Part shown: positions 1 through 8,720 of the stretch, in pieces
How the letters are laid out: the number at the start of each line of letters is the position of its first letter
Numbering within the stretch: position 1 is the first letter of the stretch
Assembly (NCBI RefSeq): GCF_023824195.1
Contig: NZ_CP085442.1
Coordinates: 720,001 to 784,000, forward strand
Source: Priestia megaterium
GTDB taxonomy: Bacteria; Bacillota; Bacilli; Bacillales; Bacillaceae_H
Direction of reading: 5' to 3'
DNA: 64,000 nucleotides
Translations under genes and position numbers: made by a program
Notes under the pieces: generated by a model
Database searches by the model: none
The model's input: the letters and a program-made list of their open reading frames with translations, nothing else
Told to the model about the DNA's origin: nothing

Positions 1-698
1 TAGGGGGGTGAGTTGAAGTAGCTTGATTCAACCACATAAAAAAACCTTTTTCCTGTGAGTGCGTATGAACAAATTCCTCCTGATTTACTTTTTTATTTAG
101 ACAATTACCAACCGCAAGTATAGTGAGTGCTTGCGTGGCAGCTTTTGTTTGCATCACCAATCGCAACGGAAGCTATGCGATCACACGTATATTCACAGGC
201 CCTAGAATAAGCTTTTCCTAAAAAAGGAACCCAAAGAGCAGCTAGAATAAGTGAGTGGTAGAGTATATGCTTACGTTTGATATGAACTAATTCGGGGGCA
301 ATAATAAAAGAAAGTTCTTTTTCTTGATTATCTTCAATCATTTCAACAATGTCGGAGTATAAAACGACAAAGTGACGTCCAAAAAAACGTGTAGCAAATG
401 CGTTTAACAAGCAGCCTGATTGAACAATATAAATATCAGGCAGCTCTAAATCCAGCTCTAAAGATAAATGTTTTGCCTGATGATAAGTTTGCGGGAACTG
501 CTTCTCTGTCAATCTAACCCCATTATTGCGAATTTGAGCAATAGAGAAACCGTGGAGTATAAATATAATTAAAAAACCGATTACAAGGTAGATAATACCA
601 ACGAGTGAAATAATTAAAAAGAAATAGGTTAATAAGCTGATAACCATACACAGAATGAAAAAAATCTTTTCATTTTCATGAATAAGCTTTGCGTTCAA
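1..698 (-). pseudogene. M48-family metallopeptidase, degenerate and frameshifted
   Basis: Reads as a membrane M48 (HtpX/Ste24-like) zinc peptidase: two N-terminal hydrophobic segments (about residues 12-50), then the peptidase core. Two defects are visible. The zinc motif HExxH reads PELVH (CCC in place of a His codon, near 292), so the first zinc ligand is lost. The frame also ends at a TAA at 105-107, yet family-like sequence continues in another frame to the window edge (QALTILAVG, then EKGFFMWLNQATSTHP). One extra A in the AAAA run near 143-147 explains the shift. The rest of the gene lies left of the window. It is a pseudogene unless the base is a sequencing error; the His-to-Pro change would disable catalysis anyway. 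Confidence 0.75.
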
Positions 699-843
699 TA
701 ATGGAGCCCCCTAAAATATAGTAGTACAGTACATAACGTAGTGTAACGCATCTACTTATGAATATCTACCTCTTAATGGAACATTTGATTAATAATAGAT
801 GATGAGAATATTAGTTATGGACGCTAGCTTGAAGTAAGAAAAA

Positions 844-1124
844 GAGGTTGAAACATAACTACAGGAATCCAATTTAAAGACGAACAATCTGGATACATGA
901 TCTGGACTCCTTGCTCGACCGCTGTTGCTTTCCATGGGCTCCTCGTCGCTTGCGCTCCTGTGGGGTCTCATCTGTCCCGCTGTTCCCACAGGAGTCTTCG
1001 CCTTGCCCTCCAACCAACAGCTAGAAGCACCTGCGTTCACCATGAGTATAAAAAAACGAACTATTTATCCGTTTTTGATAGATAGTTCGTTTTTCACTTT
1101 AATGAAACTACTTTTGTCCCAGCC
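844..1124 (-). repeat. Dispersed MITE-like repeat, copy A
   Basis: Read on the minus strand this begins GCTGGGACAAAAGTAGTTT and ends GTTCGTCTTTA...GTTATGTTTCA. The same ends occur at 23781-23960 and 59844-60115. Short imperfect terminal inverted repeats are visible (TGGGACA against TGTTTCA here). It starts about 10 nt after the stop codon of the minus-strand helicase gene. It holds a terminator hairpin (1055-1091, followed by a T run on the minus strand) and a second perfect 10-bp stem, CTCCTGTGGG/CCCACAGGAG. Open frames across it have no ribosome site and are not called. Confidence 0.8.
1048..1095 (-). terminator. Intrinsic terminator inside repeat copy A
   Basis: Stem AACGAACTAT/ATAGTTCGTT with U-tracts on both sides. 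It would end the helicase transcript and could also work in the other direction. Confidence 0.75.
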
Positions 1125-1134
1125 TGTTTTTCCT

Positions 1135-3453
1135 TTACACTTTTTTTATAAACGTCTTCAGGAATCTTGAAGGATAAGCAGTTTTACCTCTTCTAGTTTG
1201 CGGAACGGATAAGTAAAGTGAATTTTGTGCACGCGTCATTGCTACATATAAAAGGCGGCGTTCTTCTTGAAGCGGCATATCATCTCCGCCTCGATAAGCT
1301 TCGAGTGCATAATCATGAGGCAATCCTCCATCTACACTGCTCAGTACGTATACATGCTTATATTCAAGACCCTTTGCTCGGTGAATTGTGGTTAGCTGAA
1401 TACTTTCATTAAATTGCTTGCTTAAAGCCTTCATCTCTGTGTTCATGGCAATCATATGATCCACATGCTCTAAGAGTTCAGGGACGGTTTTGAATTTACG
1501 TGCTACAACTTTTAAATCCCGCACGTCATCCGAACCTTTTTCCATCATATTTCCTTCATTTCCGCGTTTTTTAACAAAATCATCGAATCCCATATCTTTA
1601 GAAATGGTCTCAAGTGCCAAAGAAGGAGACATTGATTTTAGCGACTTGAATAAAGGAATTACTTTCTTGAGCTTTTTTTGCTGAAACGGTTTTAAATCTT
1701 GAAGATATTCAAGCGCATCAATAAATGTACCATCATGAAGAATACTTGCTGCTTTTAAGTCATTGACCGCTGTTTTCTTTAAAAAGAGCGCGTTTACTAA
1801 ATCTTGTAGCGAACTTGCGTCATTTGGATTCACGCTCAAGCGTAGAAATGAAAGTAAACTTCGAACCATTCGTCTTTTATAAAACGAATCCGCATCTTGT
1901 TCGATTGAAAATGGCAGGTTTGACTGCGATAAACGTTCAAAGATGGCGCGTGAAGAAGCGTGAGTTCGGTACAAGACCGCGAAGTCAGTTGGAGAAGCCC
2001 CTTGCTTAATCTTTTCTTTCATATCCGTTACAATCATTGTTGCTTCTTCTTCTTCGTCGTATGGAAAGAAGAATGTAGGTCGCAACTCATTGTCAAACTG
2101 GGCAGCCATTTCTTTTTGTCGGCGCGCTGTATTTCGTGCAATGACTTTATTAGCGGAAGAAACGATGGCGTGAGCTGAACGATAATTTTGGTTTAACGTA
2201 ATAACAGTTGTATTAGCAAAATCTTTTTCAAAGTTTAAAATGAACGAAGGGTCGCTTCCGCGGAAAGCGTAAATTGATTGATCATCATCTCCTACGACAC
2301 ACAAGTTTTTAGAGTCTTCACTTAGCATTTTCATAATTTTATATTGAACTTTATTGATATCTTGAAATTCGTCAATTAAAAAATAGCGAAACCTTTTTTG
2401 ATAACGAGTTAGTAAATCGGGATTTTGTTTTAGCATTTCATAACATCCATACAGCATGTCATCAAAATCGAATAGCTGTTTTTGTTTTTTGACTTCTTCA
2501 TAGCGACGATATAAAAAGTGCACATCTTGTTCCCATTTGTCTTTTGGGCGAACATCTTTCACGCCAACAAGCGTGTTTTTCCAATAGCCGATTTGCTGAA
2601 GTGCCTGATCAAACGGAAAATCTTTTTCATCCACGTGGAGCTCTCTTGCTGCTTCTTTCACAATCTGTTCTTTTTGCCAATCCCATTTTAGCAGGCGGTC
2701 CATTTGCCACGCTTGAGGATTATGATGAACAATCATACGTAAGAAAATGCTGTGAAAAGTTCCAACTAGCATTTGACGAAGATGTAAGCCGGACATCTTT
2801 GGGTATGTAGCCAATCGTTCTTTCATTTCTTTAGCTGATTTAGCCGTGAAAGTCACCAGCATAATGGATTTTGGATCAATTTGTTTTTCTTGTATCATAT
2901 ATGCGGTGCGAGCTGTTAATACACGCGTTTTTCCGCTTCCTGCACCGGCTAGAATAAGGAGCGGTCCTTCTGAATGTGTAACAGCTTTCCATTGGTTCGA
3001 ATCTAATTCAATACCGCTCTCTTTAAATTCATTTAAATAAGGAGAGTCAGAGTGTTTAGGAACAGCTGGTTTTAAGCGAAAAGCAGGAACACTTGAAAAA
3101 GGTGCGGAAGACCTCCATGTCGCTTTCTCTTTTACAGTTGAACTTTTCTCACCAATAGCTCGTCCTTTAGGAATACGAAATCCATTGGTTTCTCTGTATT
3201 CAGCCGGATTTTCTTTTATTTGTTGTACAGCTGTTGTTTCTGATAGTGTGTCTGAACACTCTTCTCTTTCATGGGGAACTTGAGCATGATAAAAGTAAGG
3301 AGAATGCTCAATCCCCAGATATAATTTAACTGGTTCTCCGCAGTGAGCACATGTCATTTCTCCTCGGAGACTAGCTTCATATAAATATTGAAATCGGTCT
3401 CTAGCCGTTATAGCGAGATTAAGTATCTGATTTTGATAAAGTGCACGTTGCAA
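1135..3453 (-). CDS. yjcD: UvrD/PcrA-type ATP-dependent DNA helicase, YjcD-like
   Basis: Superfamily 1A 3'-5' DNA helicase, cytosolic, presumably for repair or replication-fork processing. All motifs are present: Walker A GAGSGKTR, DEFQD (motif II), GDDDQSIYAFRG (III), LNQNYRSA (IV), TTIHRAKGLEYKHV (V) and LLYVAMTRAQ (VI). Ahead of the helicase core is a short domain with CAHCGEPV and HxxxxxEC residues, likely zinc-binding, as I recall for Bacillus YjcD. I chose the TTG at 3453 because AAAAAGGAGG lies 8 nt upstream; an in-frame start 12 codons earlier would lie upstream of that site. About 772 aa, normal for YjcD. The yjcF-G-H genes lie nearby, as in B. subtilis. It could also be called a PcrA paralogue. 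Confidence 0.88.
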   Translation of the reverse strand: MQRALYQNQILNLAITARDRFQYLYEASLRGEMTCAHCGEPVKLYLGIEHSPYFYHAQVPHEREECSDTLSETTAVQQIKENPAEYRETNGFRIPKGRAIGEKSSTVKEKATWRSSAPFSSVPAFRLKPAVPKHSDSPYLNEFKESGIELDSNQWKAVTHSEGPLLILAGAGSGKTRVLTARTAYMIQEKQIDPKSIMLVTFTAKSAKEMKERLATYPKMSGLHLRQMLVGTFHSIFLRMIVHHNPQAWQMDRLLKWDWQKEQIVKEAARELHVDEKDFPFDQALQQIGYWKNTLVGVKDVRPKDKWEQDVHFLYRRYEEVKKQKQLFDFDDMLYGCYEMLKQNPDLLTRYQKRFRYFLIDEFQDINKVQYKIMKMLSEDSKNLCVVGDDDQSIYAFRGSDPSFILNFEKDFANTTVITLNQNYRSAHAIVSSANKVIARNTARRQKEMAAQFDNELRPTFFFPYDEEEEATMIVTDMKEKIKQGASPTDFAVLYRTHASSRAIFERLSQSNLPFSIEQDADSFYKRRMVRSLLSFLRLSVNPNDASSLQDLVNALFLKKTAVNDLKAASILHDGTFIDALEYLQDLKPFQQKKLKKVIPLFKSLKSMSPSLALETISKDMGFDDFVKKRGNEGNMMEKGSDDVRDLKVVARKFKTVPELLEHVDHMIAMNTEMKALSKQFNESIQLTTIHRAKGLEYKHVYVLSSVDGGLPHDYALEAYRGGDDMPLQEERRLLYVAMTRAQNSLYLSVPQTRRGKTAYPSRFLKTFIKKV

Positions 3454-3831
3454 AAAACATGGCCTCCTTTTTAAAACATGAATAATCAATAGTAAATAAG
3501 AGGGAGTTAAAGCAAGAAGCCGCTCTCGTTCTACATCGATATAGATGTGTGTATACGCACAGTTTTTGTTTTATAGTCAAAGTCTATCATATCAAAATCA
3601 TCTTTTTTTAAAAAGAGCACGGATATTTTTGGAGGGATAGGATGTAAAAAAGGGTATATATTGAATAAGACATCACATATGTTCAAAAAAGGCGGTATAG
3701 ATACAAGGTGCCATCTGTTTTGAACAAGTCTAAAGTAGAGGGTTTAAGTGAGCTGTTTTAATGTCGATAATTCTTGAGAAAAATACTGAGGTCTGGGAGT
3801 AGAAGGTATCTTGAAAAAGAGGAGGGTCCAT
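3454..3831. other. Intergenic region with an 8-bp inverted repeat
   Basis: Divergent promoter region between yjcD and a small plus-strand gene. The visible structure is an inverted repeat GTTCAAAA/TTTTGAAC at 3679-3724 enclosing GGC...GCC. No known riboswitch or strong sigma-A promoter was recognised. Confidence 0.4.
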
Positions 3832-4083
3832 ATGGGATATATACTGCCCGTCACACCTTATCAATCTATTCAATATGCAAATCGCCTTCAAAAAAATAAT
3901 GCTTCTTTTTCAAATCGTATTTGGCCTATTGAGAAAAAAAGCTTTGACGAAGAGTTTGAATCGCGTTCTCACTCACTGGAATTGACGCCAAGTTCATTAC
4001 AAAAGCGAAAAAAGCTTCAAGCAGCAGAGCGTGTATACAGCAAGCTAACAAATAAGGGCCTAGTGATTAATACACGTGTCTAA
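3832..4083 (+). CDS. Small hypothetical protein (83 aa)
   Basis: Not recognised. The ATG at 3832 is chosen because GAGGAGGG lies 6-7 nt upstream. The protein begins MGYILPVTPYQSIQYANR and is basic and hydrophilic towards the C-terminus (SSLQKRKKLQAAERVYSKL), with no signal peptide or membrane segment. It has its own terminator right after the stop, so it is probably a single-gene transcript. Codon use looks like its neighbours and the ribosome site is strong, so I regard it as real. No function is assigned. Confidence 0.65.
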   Translation: MGYILPVTPYQSIQYANRLQKNNASFSNRIWPIEKKSFDEEFESRSHSLELTPSSLQKRKKLQAAERVYSKLTNKGLVINTRV

Positions 4084-4087
4084 TAGA

Positions 4088-4128
4088 AAAAATCGTGAAC
4101 GCAGCAGAATGAATGCGCTCACGATTTT
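4088..4128 (+). terminator. Intrinsic terminator
   Basis: Near-perfect stem AAAATCGTGA.CGCA / TGCG.TCACGATTTT just after the stop at 4083. Confidence 0.8.
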
Positions 4129-4159
4129 CTAACAAAGTAATGAACAAGTAAAAAACATC

Positions 4160-4837
4160 TTAGTAAGATTCAATAAAAAGTGTACTGCCCTCCTGCCATT
4201 CAGCATAAAGCACCTGTTTATAGTCGGTAAATCCCTGTTTTTTCAACTGTGTCTTTAACCAGTCTTCATCAAAACCTGACTGAATCAAGTTTTTCAAAAG
4301 CAAACGTCCATCACTGACGAAGGCGATAGATAAAACAGGTTCAGAAGGAGGCAGCTGTAGATCGCTTCTTGTTGGCTTAGCATAATCAGATTTTGGCAAT
4401 ACGCTTAGTGATCCATTTGTTTCTAAAATCGCATATTCAACTTCACGAATGGAAAATATGTCTTTTGAACGAAGCATATGAAGAAGCTGATCGATATCTA
4501 ATCGATTTTTGCTAAGTTCTTTGTACGAAATTTTCCCTTTTCGAATAATAATAGATGGCCGTCCTTCTAAAAACAAACGCAGGCGAATATTTTTTTGAGT
4601 AATAACTTCGGTGACATAAATAAGCGCTCCCCAAAAGATAACAGAAAATAAAATTTTGCCTATTCCTACTTCTGAGTCATATAACGCATTTCCTACTAAC
4701 TCTCCTAATACAAGAGCAGAGATAAAATCAAAAGTGGTAAGCTGAGTGATCGTCGCTCTACCTAAAAATTTAGTTAAAATAAACAAGCAGATAAATCCGA
4801 TAAAGAGTTCTAATGCAATTCCGATAAGTTCATCCAT
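4160..4837 (-). CDS. DUF421 membrane protein, YetF/YcaP family
   Basis: 225-aa inner-membrane protein with three N-terminal membrane segments (about 4-24, 33-52 and 60-80) and a cytosolic domain typical of the YetF/YkjA/YrbG group. The family motif LGR.TI.QLT.FDF...ILGE...NALYD is seen as FLGRATITQLTTFDF and LVLGELVGNALYD, with RLRLFLEGRPSIIIRKGKI after the membrane part. Bacilli hold several paralogues, some linked to spores and germination; the biochemical role is unknown. AGGTGAAAAT precedes the ATG. It stands alone, convergent with the small gene at 3832-4083. Confidence 0.85.
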   Translation of the reverse strand: MDELIGIALELFIGFICLFILTKFLGRATITQLTTFDFISALVLGELVGNALYDSEVGIGKILFSVIFWGALIYVTEVITQKNIRLRLFLEGRPSIIIRKGKISYKELSKNRLDIDQLLHMLRSKDIFSIREVEYAILETNGSLSVLPKSDYAKPTRSDLQLPPSEPVLSIAFVSDGRLLLKNLIQSGFDEDWLKTQLKKQGFTDYKQVLYAEWQEGSTLFIESY

Positions 4838-4905
4838 ATTTTCACCTAATTCACATGATTAGGTATTAGTATAAGCGAAGCAAAGGTTCTTATCCTTTAA
4901 AAAAG

Positions 4906-4936
4906 CAAAAACACCAGGTTCAATTCCTAGTGTTTT
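4906..4936 (-). terminator. Intrinsic terminator after yjcF
   Basis: Stem AACACTAGG/CCTGGTGTT overlapping the last codons of yjcF, with a T run on the minus strand. Confidence 0.7.
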
Positions 4937-5361
4937 TTACTTAGTTTCTTTACCATCTCTACATGTGGAATTCCAGCATCCATAAATTCACCTGAAACCG
5001 TTACGTAGCCTAGCTTTTTATAAAATCCTTCCGCATGCGTTTGAGCATGCAGCTTAATCTTTTCAATCTCATGCTCTGCTGCGAGCGCTTCTAACTTATC
5101 CATCAAAAGCTTTCCTACACCGTCTTTTCGATAAGAAGAAAGAACGCAGATTCGTTCGGCTTTTCCATAGTCCTCTACCATACGGAAGCGTCCTGCCCCA
5201 ATTGGTGCAGTTCCTTTGTATACAACTAAATGCAGGGCTTCGGAATCGTATTCATCGATTTCTTGCTCTACATCAACCTGCTGTTCTTCTACAAATACTT
5301 TTTGACGTACGAAGTAAGCATCAGAATGATCTTGCTTGTTCGTTAGTACTTTGATGTTCAC
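4927..5361 (-). CDS. yjcF: GNAT-family N-acetyltransferase, YjcF-like
   Basis: 144-aa GCN5-related acetyltransferase. The acetyl-CoA loop is seen as ERICVLSSYRKDGVGKLLMDKLE (R-K-D-G-V-G-K), followed by KIKLHAQTHAEGFYKKLGY, the usual GNAT C-terminal part. The acceptor is unknown. The start is GTG, with AAAGGG inside the end of yjcG as its ribosome site; only 5 nt separate it from yjcG, so the two are probably co-transcribed and translationally coupled. The order yjcH-yjcG-yjcF on one strand matches B. subtilis. Confidence 0.88.
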   Translation of the reverse strand: MNIKVLTNKQDHSDAYFVRQKVFVEEQQVDVEQEIDEYDSEALHLVVYKGTAPIGAGRFRMVEDYGKAERICVLSSYRKDGVGKLLMDKLEALAAEHEIEKIKLHAQTHAEGFYKKLGYVTVSGEFMDAGIPHVEMVKKLSKKH

Positions 5362-5366
5362 GTATC

Positions 5367-5879
5367 TTATCCCTTTCCAAGACGAAATGTTTCAAACACA
5401 GTCCATGTTTCATTTTCAAGCTGGTACATTAAATGAAAGCGATCCACTGTTTCTTCATGAGCGACATCTACAAGCTTCAACTGGCTATACACGTCTAAGT
5501 GCTCATCATCTGAAAGGCGTTGACCAATAGTGATGTGCGGAATAAATGAATACTCAGTTGGCTGTTCGAGATTGCCTTCATGAAGTTTATTGTAAAGTGA
5601 CGTCAGTTCTGGTTTTTGTTCCACTTTTAAGTAAATAACGTTATTGGCTGGTGAAAATGAGCTTACTTTCGTTACATTTAATGTAAATGGATTTGTTTCT
5701 TCGGCAATTTTACGCAAGTTAGCCGCAATTTCATCAATTTGGTCTTCTGTAGCTTCAAAGACTTCTTTTAATGTAAGATGAGGCGGAATTAATGAATAGT
5801 GAGAATCATAGCGCTTTCGATAAGAATTCGCTACATCTTGCAATTTTTTAGATGGAAAAAGTACAACGCCAAATTTCAT
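5367..5879 (-). CDS. yjcG: 2H phosphoesterase / 2'-5' RNA ligase-like protein, YjcG
   Basis: 170-aa protein of the 2H phosphoesterase superfamily. Two histidine motifs are visible: [10 protein letters not shown] (about residues 35-44) and [11 protein letters not shown] (about 115-125), the HxT/S pairs that catalyse 2',3'-cyclic phosphodiester chemistry in this family. The physiological substrate is unknown. The ATG at 5879 ([12 protein letters not shown]) is used because TTTGGAGGG lies 6 nt upstream; an upstream extension of 22 codons lacks a ribosome site. It sits between yjcH and yjcF. Confidence 0.88.
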   Translation of the reverse strand: MKFGVVLFPSKKLQDVANSYRKRYDSHYSLIPPHLTLKEVFEATEDQIDEIAANLRKIAEETNPFTLNVTKVSSFSPANNVIYLKVEQKPELTSLYNKLHEGNLEQPTEYSFIPHITIGQRLSDDEHLDVYSQLKLVDVAHEETVDRFHLMYQLENETWTVFETFRLGKG

Positions 5880-5961
5880 AAAAAATCCCTCCAAAGTAAG
5901 ATCATAAAATATGTATAAAGCGAGCTTATTATAACAAATTTTCAAAAAATATGATATCTTT

Positions 5962-6687
5962 CTACTTCAACATATATTGAAGCGAACGCTTTACGTCTTT
6001 TTGCCAGTATTTCCACGTATGATTTCCATTAAATTCTTCGTAGAAAACAGAATATCCACGCTGCTTCATTTGTTCGTGCAACAGGCGGTTAGGCTCAATA
6101 AAATTCAATATACCATCTTGTGTTGTTTTTACATCCGTTTCTTCAGTTCCAATAACATGATACAAATCCAGAAGTGAAGGAGAAGCAAATGAGTTGACCG
6201 TTTGTAATACAGCATCGTTCACGAAAGGAGAATGCATAATTACTTTCCCGAACGTGTGAGGATACGCAATTGCCGTCAGCAGGGAAACTGTAGCAGCAAG
6301 CGAATCACCAATTAGAACACGCGATTTTCCCATTTGATATGTAGGATATGTTTTGTCCAAAAATGGCACAAGTTCATGTGCTAAAAAGCGAATGTAAGCA
6401 TCTACTTGATTTCCTTCTGGATGATACTTATCGCGTCTGTCTTCCACGCTTTTATATGGAATTCCAACAAAAATAGTACGATCGATTTCCGACTCGTTCA
6501 TTAAATCATCAATTAAACGAGGTGTCCGTCCGTACATAACATAATCTTTTCCGTCTTGGGCAATAAGTAAGGAATACTTATAGAGCGTAGAATAGTTTGA
6601 CGGCAAATAGACTAGTAACGTGACATCTTCTTGCAGTGCGTCACTATAAAAAGAAATTTCTTCTAACTTCCGCTTACTTTCTGACAT
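5962..6687 (-). CDS. yjcH: Esterase of the enterochelin-esterase-like alpha/beta hydrolase family, YjcH
   Basis: 241-aa alpha/beta hydrolase resembling the D (esterase D/Fes) group. The nucleophile elbow is IGDSLAAT (G-D-S-L), the likely acid lies in the segment after VIGTEETD, and the catalytic His is in [10 protein letters not shown] near the C-terminus. No signal peptide, so it acts in the cytosol. The start MSESKRK at 6687 has AGGAG 10 nt upstream. First gene of the yjcH-yjcG-yjcF run. Substrate unknown; similarity to ferric-siderophore esterases is structural only. Confidence 0.85.
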   Translation of the reverse strand: MSESKRKLEEISFYSDALQEDVTLLVYLPSNYSTLYKYSLLIAQDGKDYVMYGRTPRLIDDLMNESEIDRTIFVGIPYKSVEDRRDKYHPEGNQVDAYIRFLAHELVPFLDKTYPTYQMGKSRVLIGDSLAATVSLLTAIAYPHTFGKVIMHSPFVNDAVLQTVNSFASPSLLDLYHVIGTEETDVKTTQDGILNFIEPNRLLHEQMKQRGYSVFYEEFNGNHTWKYWQKDVKRSLQYMLK

Positions 6688-6813
6688 GAATAATCGACTC
6701 CTATGCATTTGAATGAAAGCGTTACCTTTATTGTAACACATTTTCTAATAACCGTTCTTTATTTTATTGTAACGAATTTTTTAGCGAATGACGAGAAAGA
6801 GGCATGCATCATT

Positions 6814-6847
6814 AAAAAAGCGCTTCAGAATCGACTGAAGCGCTTTT
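6814..6847 (-). terminator. Intrinsic terminator
   Basis: Stem AAAGCGCTTCAG/CTGAAGCGCTTT with a minus-strand T run; it ends the gene at 6850-7236. Confidence 0.85.
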
Positions 6848-6849
6848 GG

Positions 6850-7236
6850 TTAGTCTAATTTTTTCATTTTTTTAAACATAGCTTTTTCTGCTTGGCTGGC
6901 TTTTTCTAGCGGCTTCTTCGTATATTCCTCTTCTTTTTCATCAATCGAAACCAATTCTGTGTCATTTTTTACATAGCTTCGGATATTGCGAGCACCGAAA
7001 TAGCCGTTTACATCTTCTAAAATAGGCTTGTTTTCTTTTTGATCATAAAGAGTATATGAATTCTCTTCCTTAACGATAGCGTAGTGATTCCCTGCTAGCA
7101 GAGCTACGGCTTCTTTTTCGCTTTTTCCAAAAGTAGACATGAGAAACAGAACGATTAAGACGATAAAGAAAAGGGCTGTTGCGCCAATGAAAAATAATAA
7201 TAAGCCTCTGCTAAATTTACTTTGTTTTTCTTCCAC
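6850..7236 (-). CDS. Small membrane-anchored hypothetical protein
   Basis: About 128 aa. One strong hydrophobic segment near the N-terminus (LLLFFIGATALFFIVLIVLFLM), then a hydrophilic, Lys/Glu-rich domain of about 90 residues with the pattern YTLYDQKENKPILEDVNGYF. Most likely a single-pass protein; the side on which its C-terminal domain lies is not clear. The GTG at 7236 is chosen because AGGAGG lies 10 nt upstream, while the TTG three codons earlier is only 1 nt from that site. Family not recognised. Confidence 0.65.
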   Translation of the reverse strand: MEEKQSKFSRGLLLFFIGATALFFIVLIVLFLMSTFGKSEKEAVALLAGNHYAIVKEENSYTLYDQKENKPILEDVNGYFGARNIRSYVKNDTELVSIDEKEEEYTKKPLEKASQAEKAMFKKMKKLD

Positions 7237-7409
7237 AGTAGACAAACCTCCTGATTAGATAATTTCATTATAGCAAGTAAATGTAATGAGCGCCTAAAGA
7301 GATATGTGACGAGTTTATGAATTCAGGTGGATGAAACAAAAAAGGTTTTTAGCTCCTCTCATCGAATTTAATATAAAGAGAGACAACAACTTGAAAAGGA
7401 GAGAGAGAC

Positions 7410-7946
7410 ATGACAGCGAAAAAAATCCCAACGAGCAAAGAAGTAGCAAAGGCAACATTTGATTTGCTAGAAGAGCGTGGCGTAACAGTTTTGGATATTG
7501 CTGAAATTGTGTATGATTTACAGCTTCCTTATCATCCAGCTCTAACCATTCAGGAATGCGCTGAAAGCGTAGAAAGAGTACTGCAAAAGAGAGAAATTCA
7601 GCATGCGCTTCTAGTTGGAATCGAACTTGATAAGTTAGCTGAGCAAAATAAATTATCAGAACCTCTTCAAAGTATTGTAGAACAAGACGAAGGGTTGTTT
7701 GGTGTTGATGAAACGATTGCTTTAGGTGCCGTTTTAACCTATGGCAGTATCGCTGTTACGACCTTTGGCTATTTAGATAAAGTAAAAGTAGGCATTATTG
7801 AAAAGCTGGACTGTAAAAAAGAAAAAGGAGTTAATACCTTTTTAGATGATTTAGTAGCGAGCGTAGCTTCTAGTGCGGCAAGTCGTTTAGCTCACCGTCA
7901 GCGTGATGAACAAGAACAGCTGCAAGAAGGCAATCCGGCTACGTAA
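7410..7946 (+). CDS. PgpA-like phosphatidylglycerophosphatase, YutG family
   Basis: 178 aa. The first part matches the YutG/PgpA family of Bacillus: GVTVLDIAEIVYDLQ.PYHPALT, ECAESVERVLQKREIQHALLVGIELDKLAE, then DEGLFGVDETIALGAVLTYGSIAVTTFGYLDKVK. By family it would dephosphorylate phosphatidylglycerol phosphate or act in a related step, at or near the membrane; unlike Gram-negative PgpA it has few hydrophobic segments. ATG with GGAGAGAGA upstream. Single gene followed by a strong stem-loop. Confidence 0.8.
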   Translation: MTAKKIPTSKEVAKATFDLLEERGVTVLDIAEIVYDLQLPYHPALTIQECAESVERVLQKREIQHALLVGIELDKLAEQNKLSEPLQSIVEQDEGLFGVDETIALGAVLTYGSIAVTTFGYLDKVKVGIIEKLDCKKEKGVNTFLDDLVASVASSAASRLAHRQRDEQEQLQEGNPAT

Positions 7947-8017
7947 TAAACTTCTTTTAGTATGTATATAAGCTGCGTAAATTAACACGTCGAAATGATT
8001 TAGTCTTTTATTTGAAT

Positions 8018-8060
8018 AACGGAGACTAGGCACGTATCACCTACGTGTCTAGTCTCCGTT
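8018..8060. terminator. Long stem-loop between convergent genes
   Basis: AACGGAGACTAG.CACGTA / TACGTG.CTAGTCTCCGTT, near perfect over 18 bp, between convergent genes. There is no clear T run, so it may work as a bidirectional or RNA-protecting hairpin. Confidence 0.6.
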
Positions 8061-8071
8061 AACGGAACGAT

Positions 8072-8551
8072 TTATGACTGTAGTGAAGTAGTCATAAGGT
8101 AGCTTAAGTTTTTCAGCCCAAGACTTTCATAAAAAGCACGTGCTTTCTCGTTAAATGCCCATACGGTAAGCTGGAGGTCATTTGCTCCTTTTTGTACAGC
8201 CCACTGTTTCGTAGCAGAAAAAAGACCTTTTCCTACGCCATAATTTTGAAAGCCTTTCTTAACGCCAAAATATTGGATGTACGCTGTGTAGGAAAGAGGA
8301 GCTAATGTGGTGGGAGGGTTATATTTTAATTCAACAACAGACGCCCCAATAATTTGATTTCGATATTGAGCTACAAGAATATCAATGGTTGCATAATAAA
8401 GAGTAGCTTGATATTGTTCAGGAGATAAAACAGCCATTTGATTATCAAACATAGAAGGAAGCGCATTTGCGTGGAGTTCTAGTGATTCCCCTAATATTTT
8501 ATTTACTTCTGTATAATCATCTAGTTTTGCAGTGCGATAGATAATATCCAT
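8072..8551 (-). CDS. GNAT-family N-acetyltransferase
   Basis: 159-aa acetyltransferase. The acetyl-CoA motif is KGFQNYGVGKGLFSATKQWA (Q-N-Y-G-V-G-K), followed by AFNEKARAFYESLGLK, the signature end of the fold. The acceptor cannot be told. ATG at 8551 chosen with AGGTG 9 nt upstream; a GTG two codons earlier is possible. Monocistronic, convergent with the PgpA-like gene. Confidence 0.82.
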   Translation of the reverse strand: MDIIYRTAKLDDYTEVNKILGESLELHANALPSMFDNQMAVLSPEQYQATLYYATIDILVAQYRNQIIGASVVELKYNPPTTLAPLSYTAYIQYFGVKKGFQNYGVGKGLFSATKQWAVQKGANDLQLTVWAFNEKARAFYESLGLKNLSYLMTTSLQS

Positions 8552-8656
8552 ACACACTTCACCTACTTTTTAAAAGTTGTGCTTTATCATATGTAGCAAC
8601 TTAGAAAATGTTAAATGAGAATTGAAACCTGAAAATTTTAAGCGAAGAACTGCACT

Positions 8657-8684
8657 AAACAGAGCATATATTCTATGCTCTGTT
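8657..8684 (-). terminator. Intrinsic terminator after the RpiR-type regulator
   Basis: AAACAGAGCATA/TATGCTCTGTTT stem about 36 nt after the regulator stop codon. Confidence 0.7.
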
Positions 8685-8720
8685 TGATGTTATAGTTGAA
8701 GAATATATAAGGGCGAAACA

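Noticed and set aside
789..1170. Several open frames across the repeat at 844-1124
   Set aside because: They coincide with the dispersed repeat, have no ribosome site, and the same repeat at the other two places does not keep any frame.
3669..3682. LexA box near the helicase gene (CACATATGTTC)
   Set aside because: Only one half matches GAAC-N4-GTTC, and it is more than 200 bp from the helicase start.
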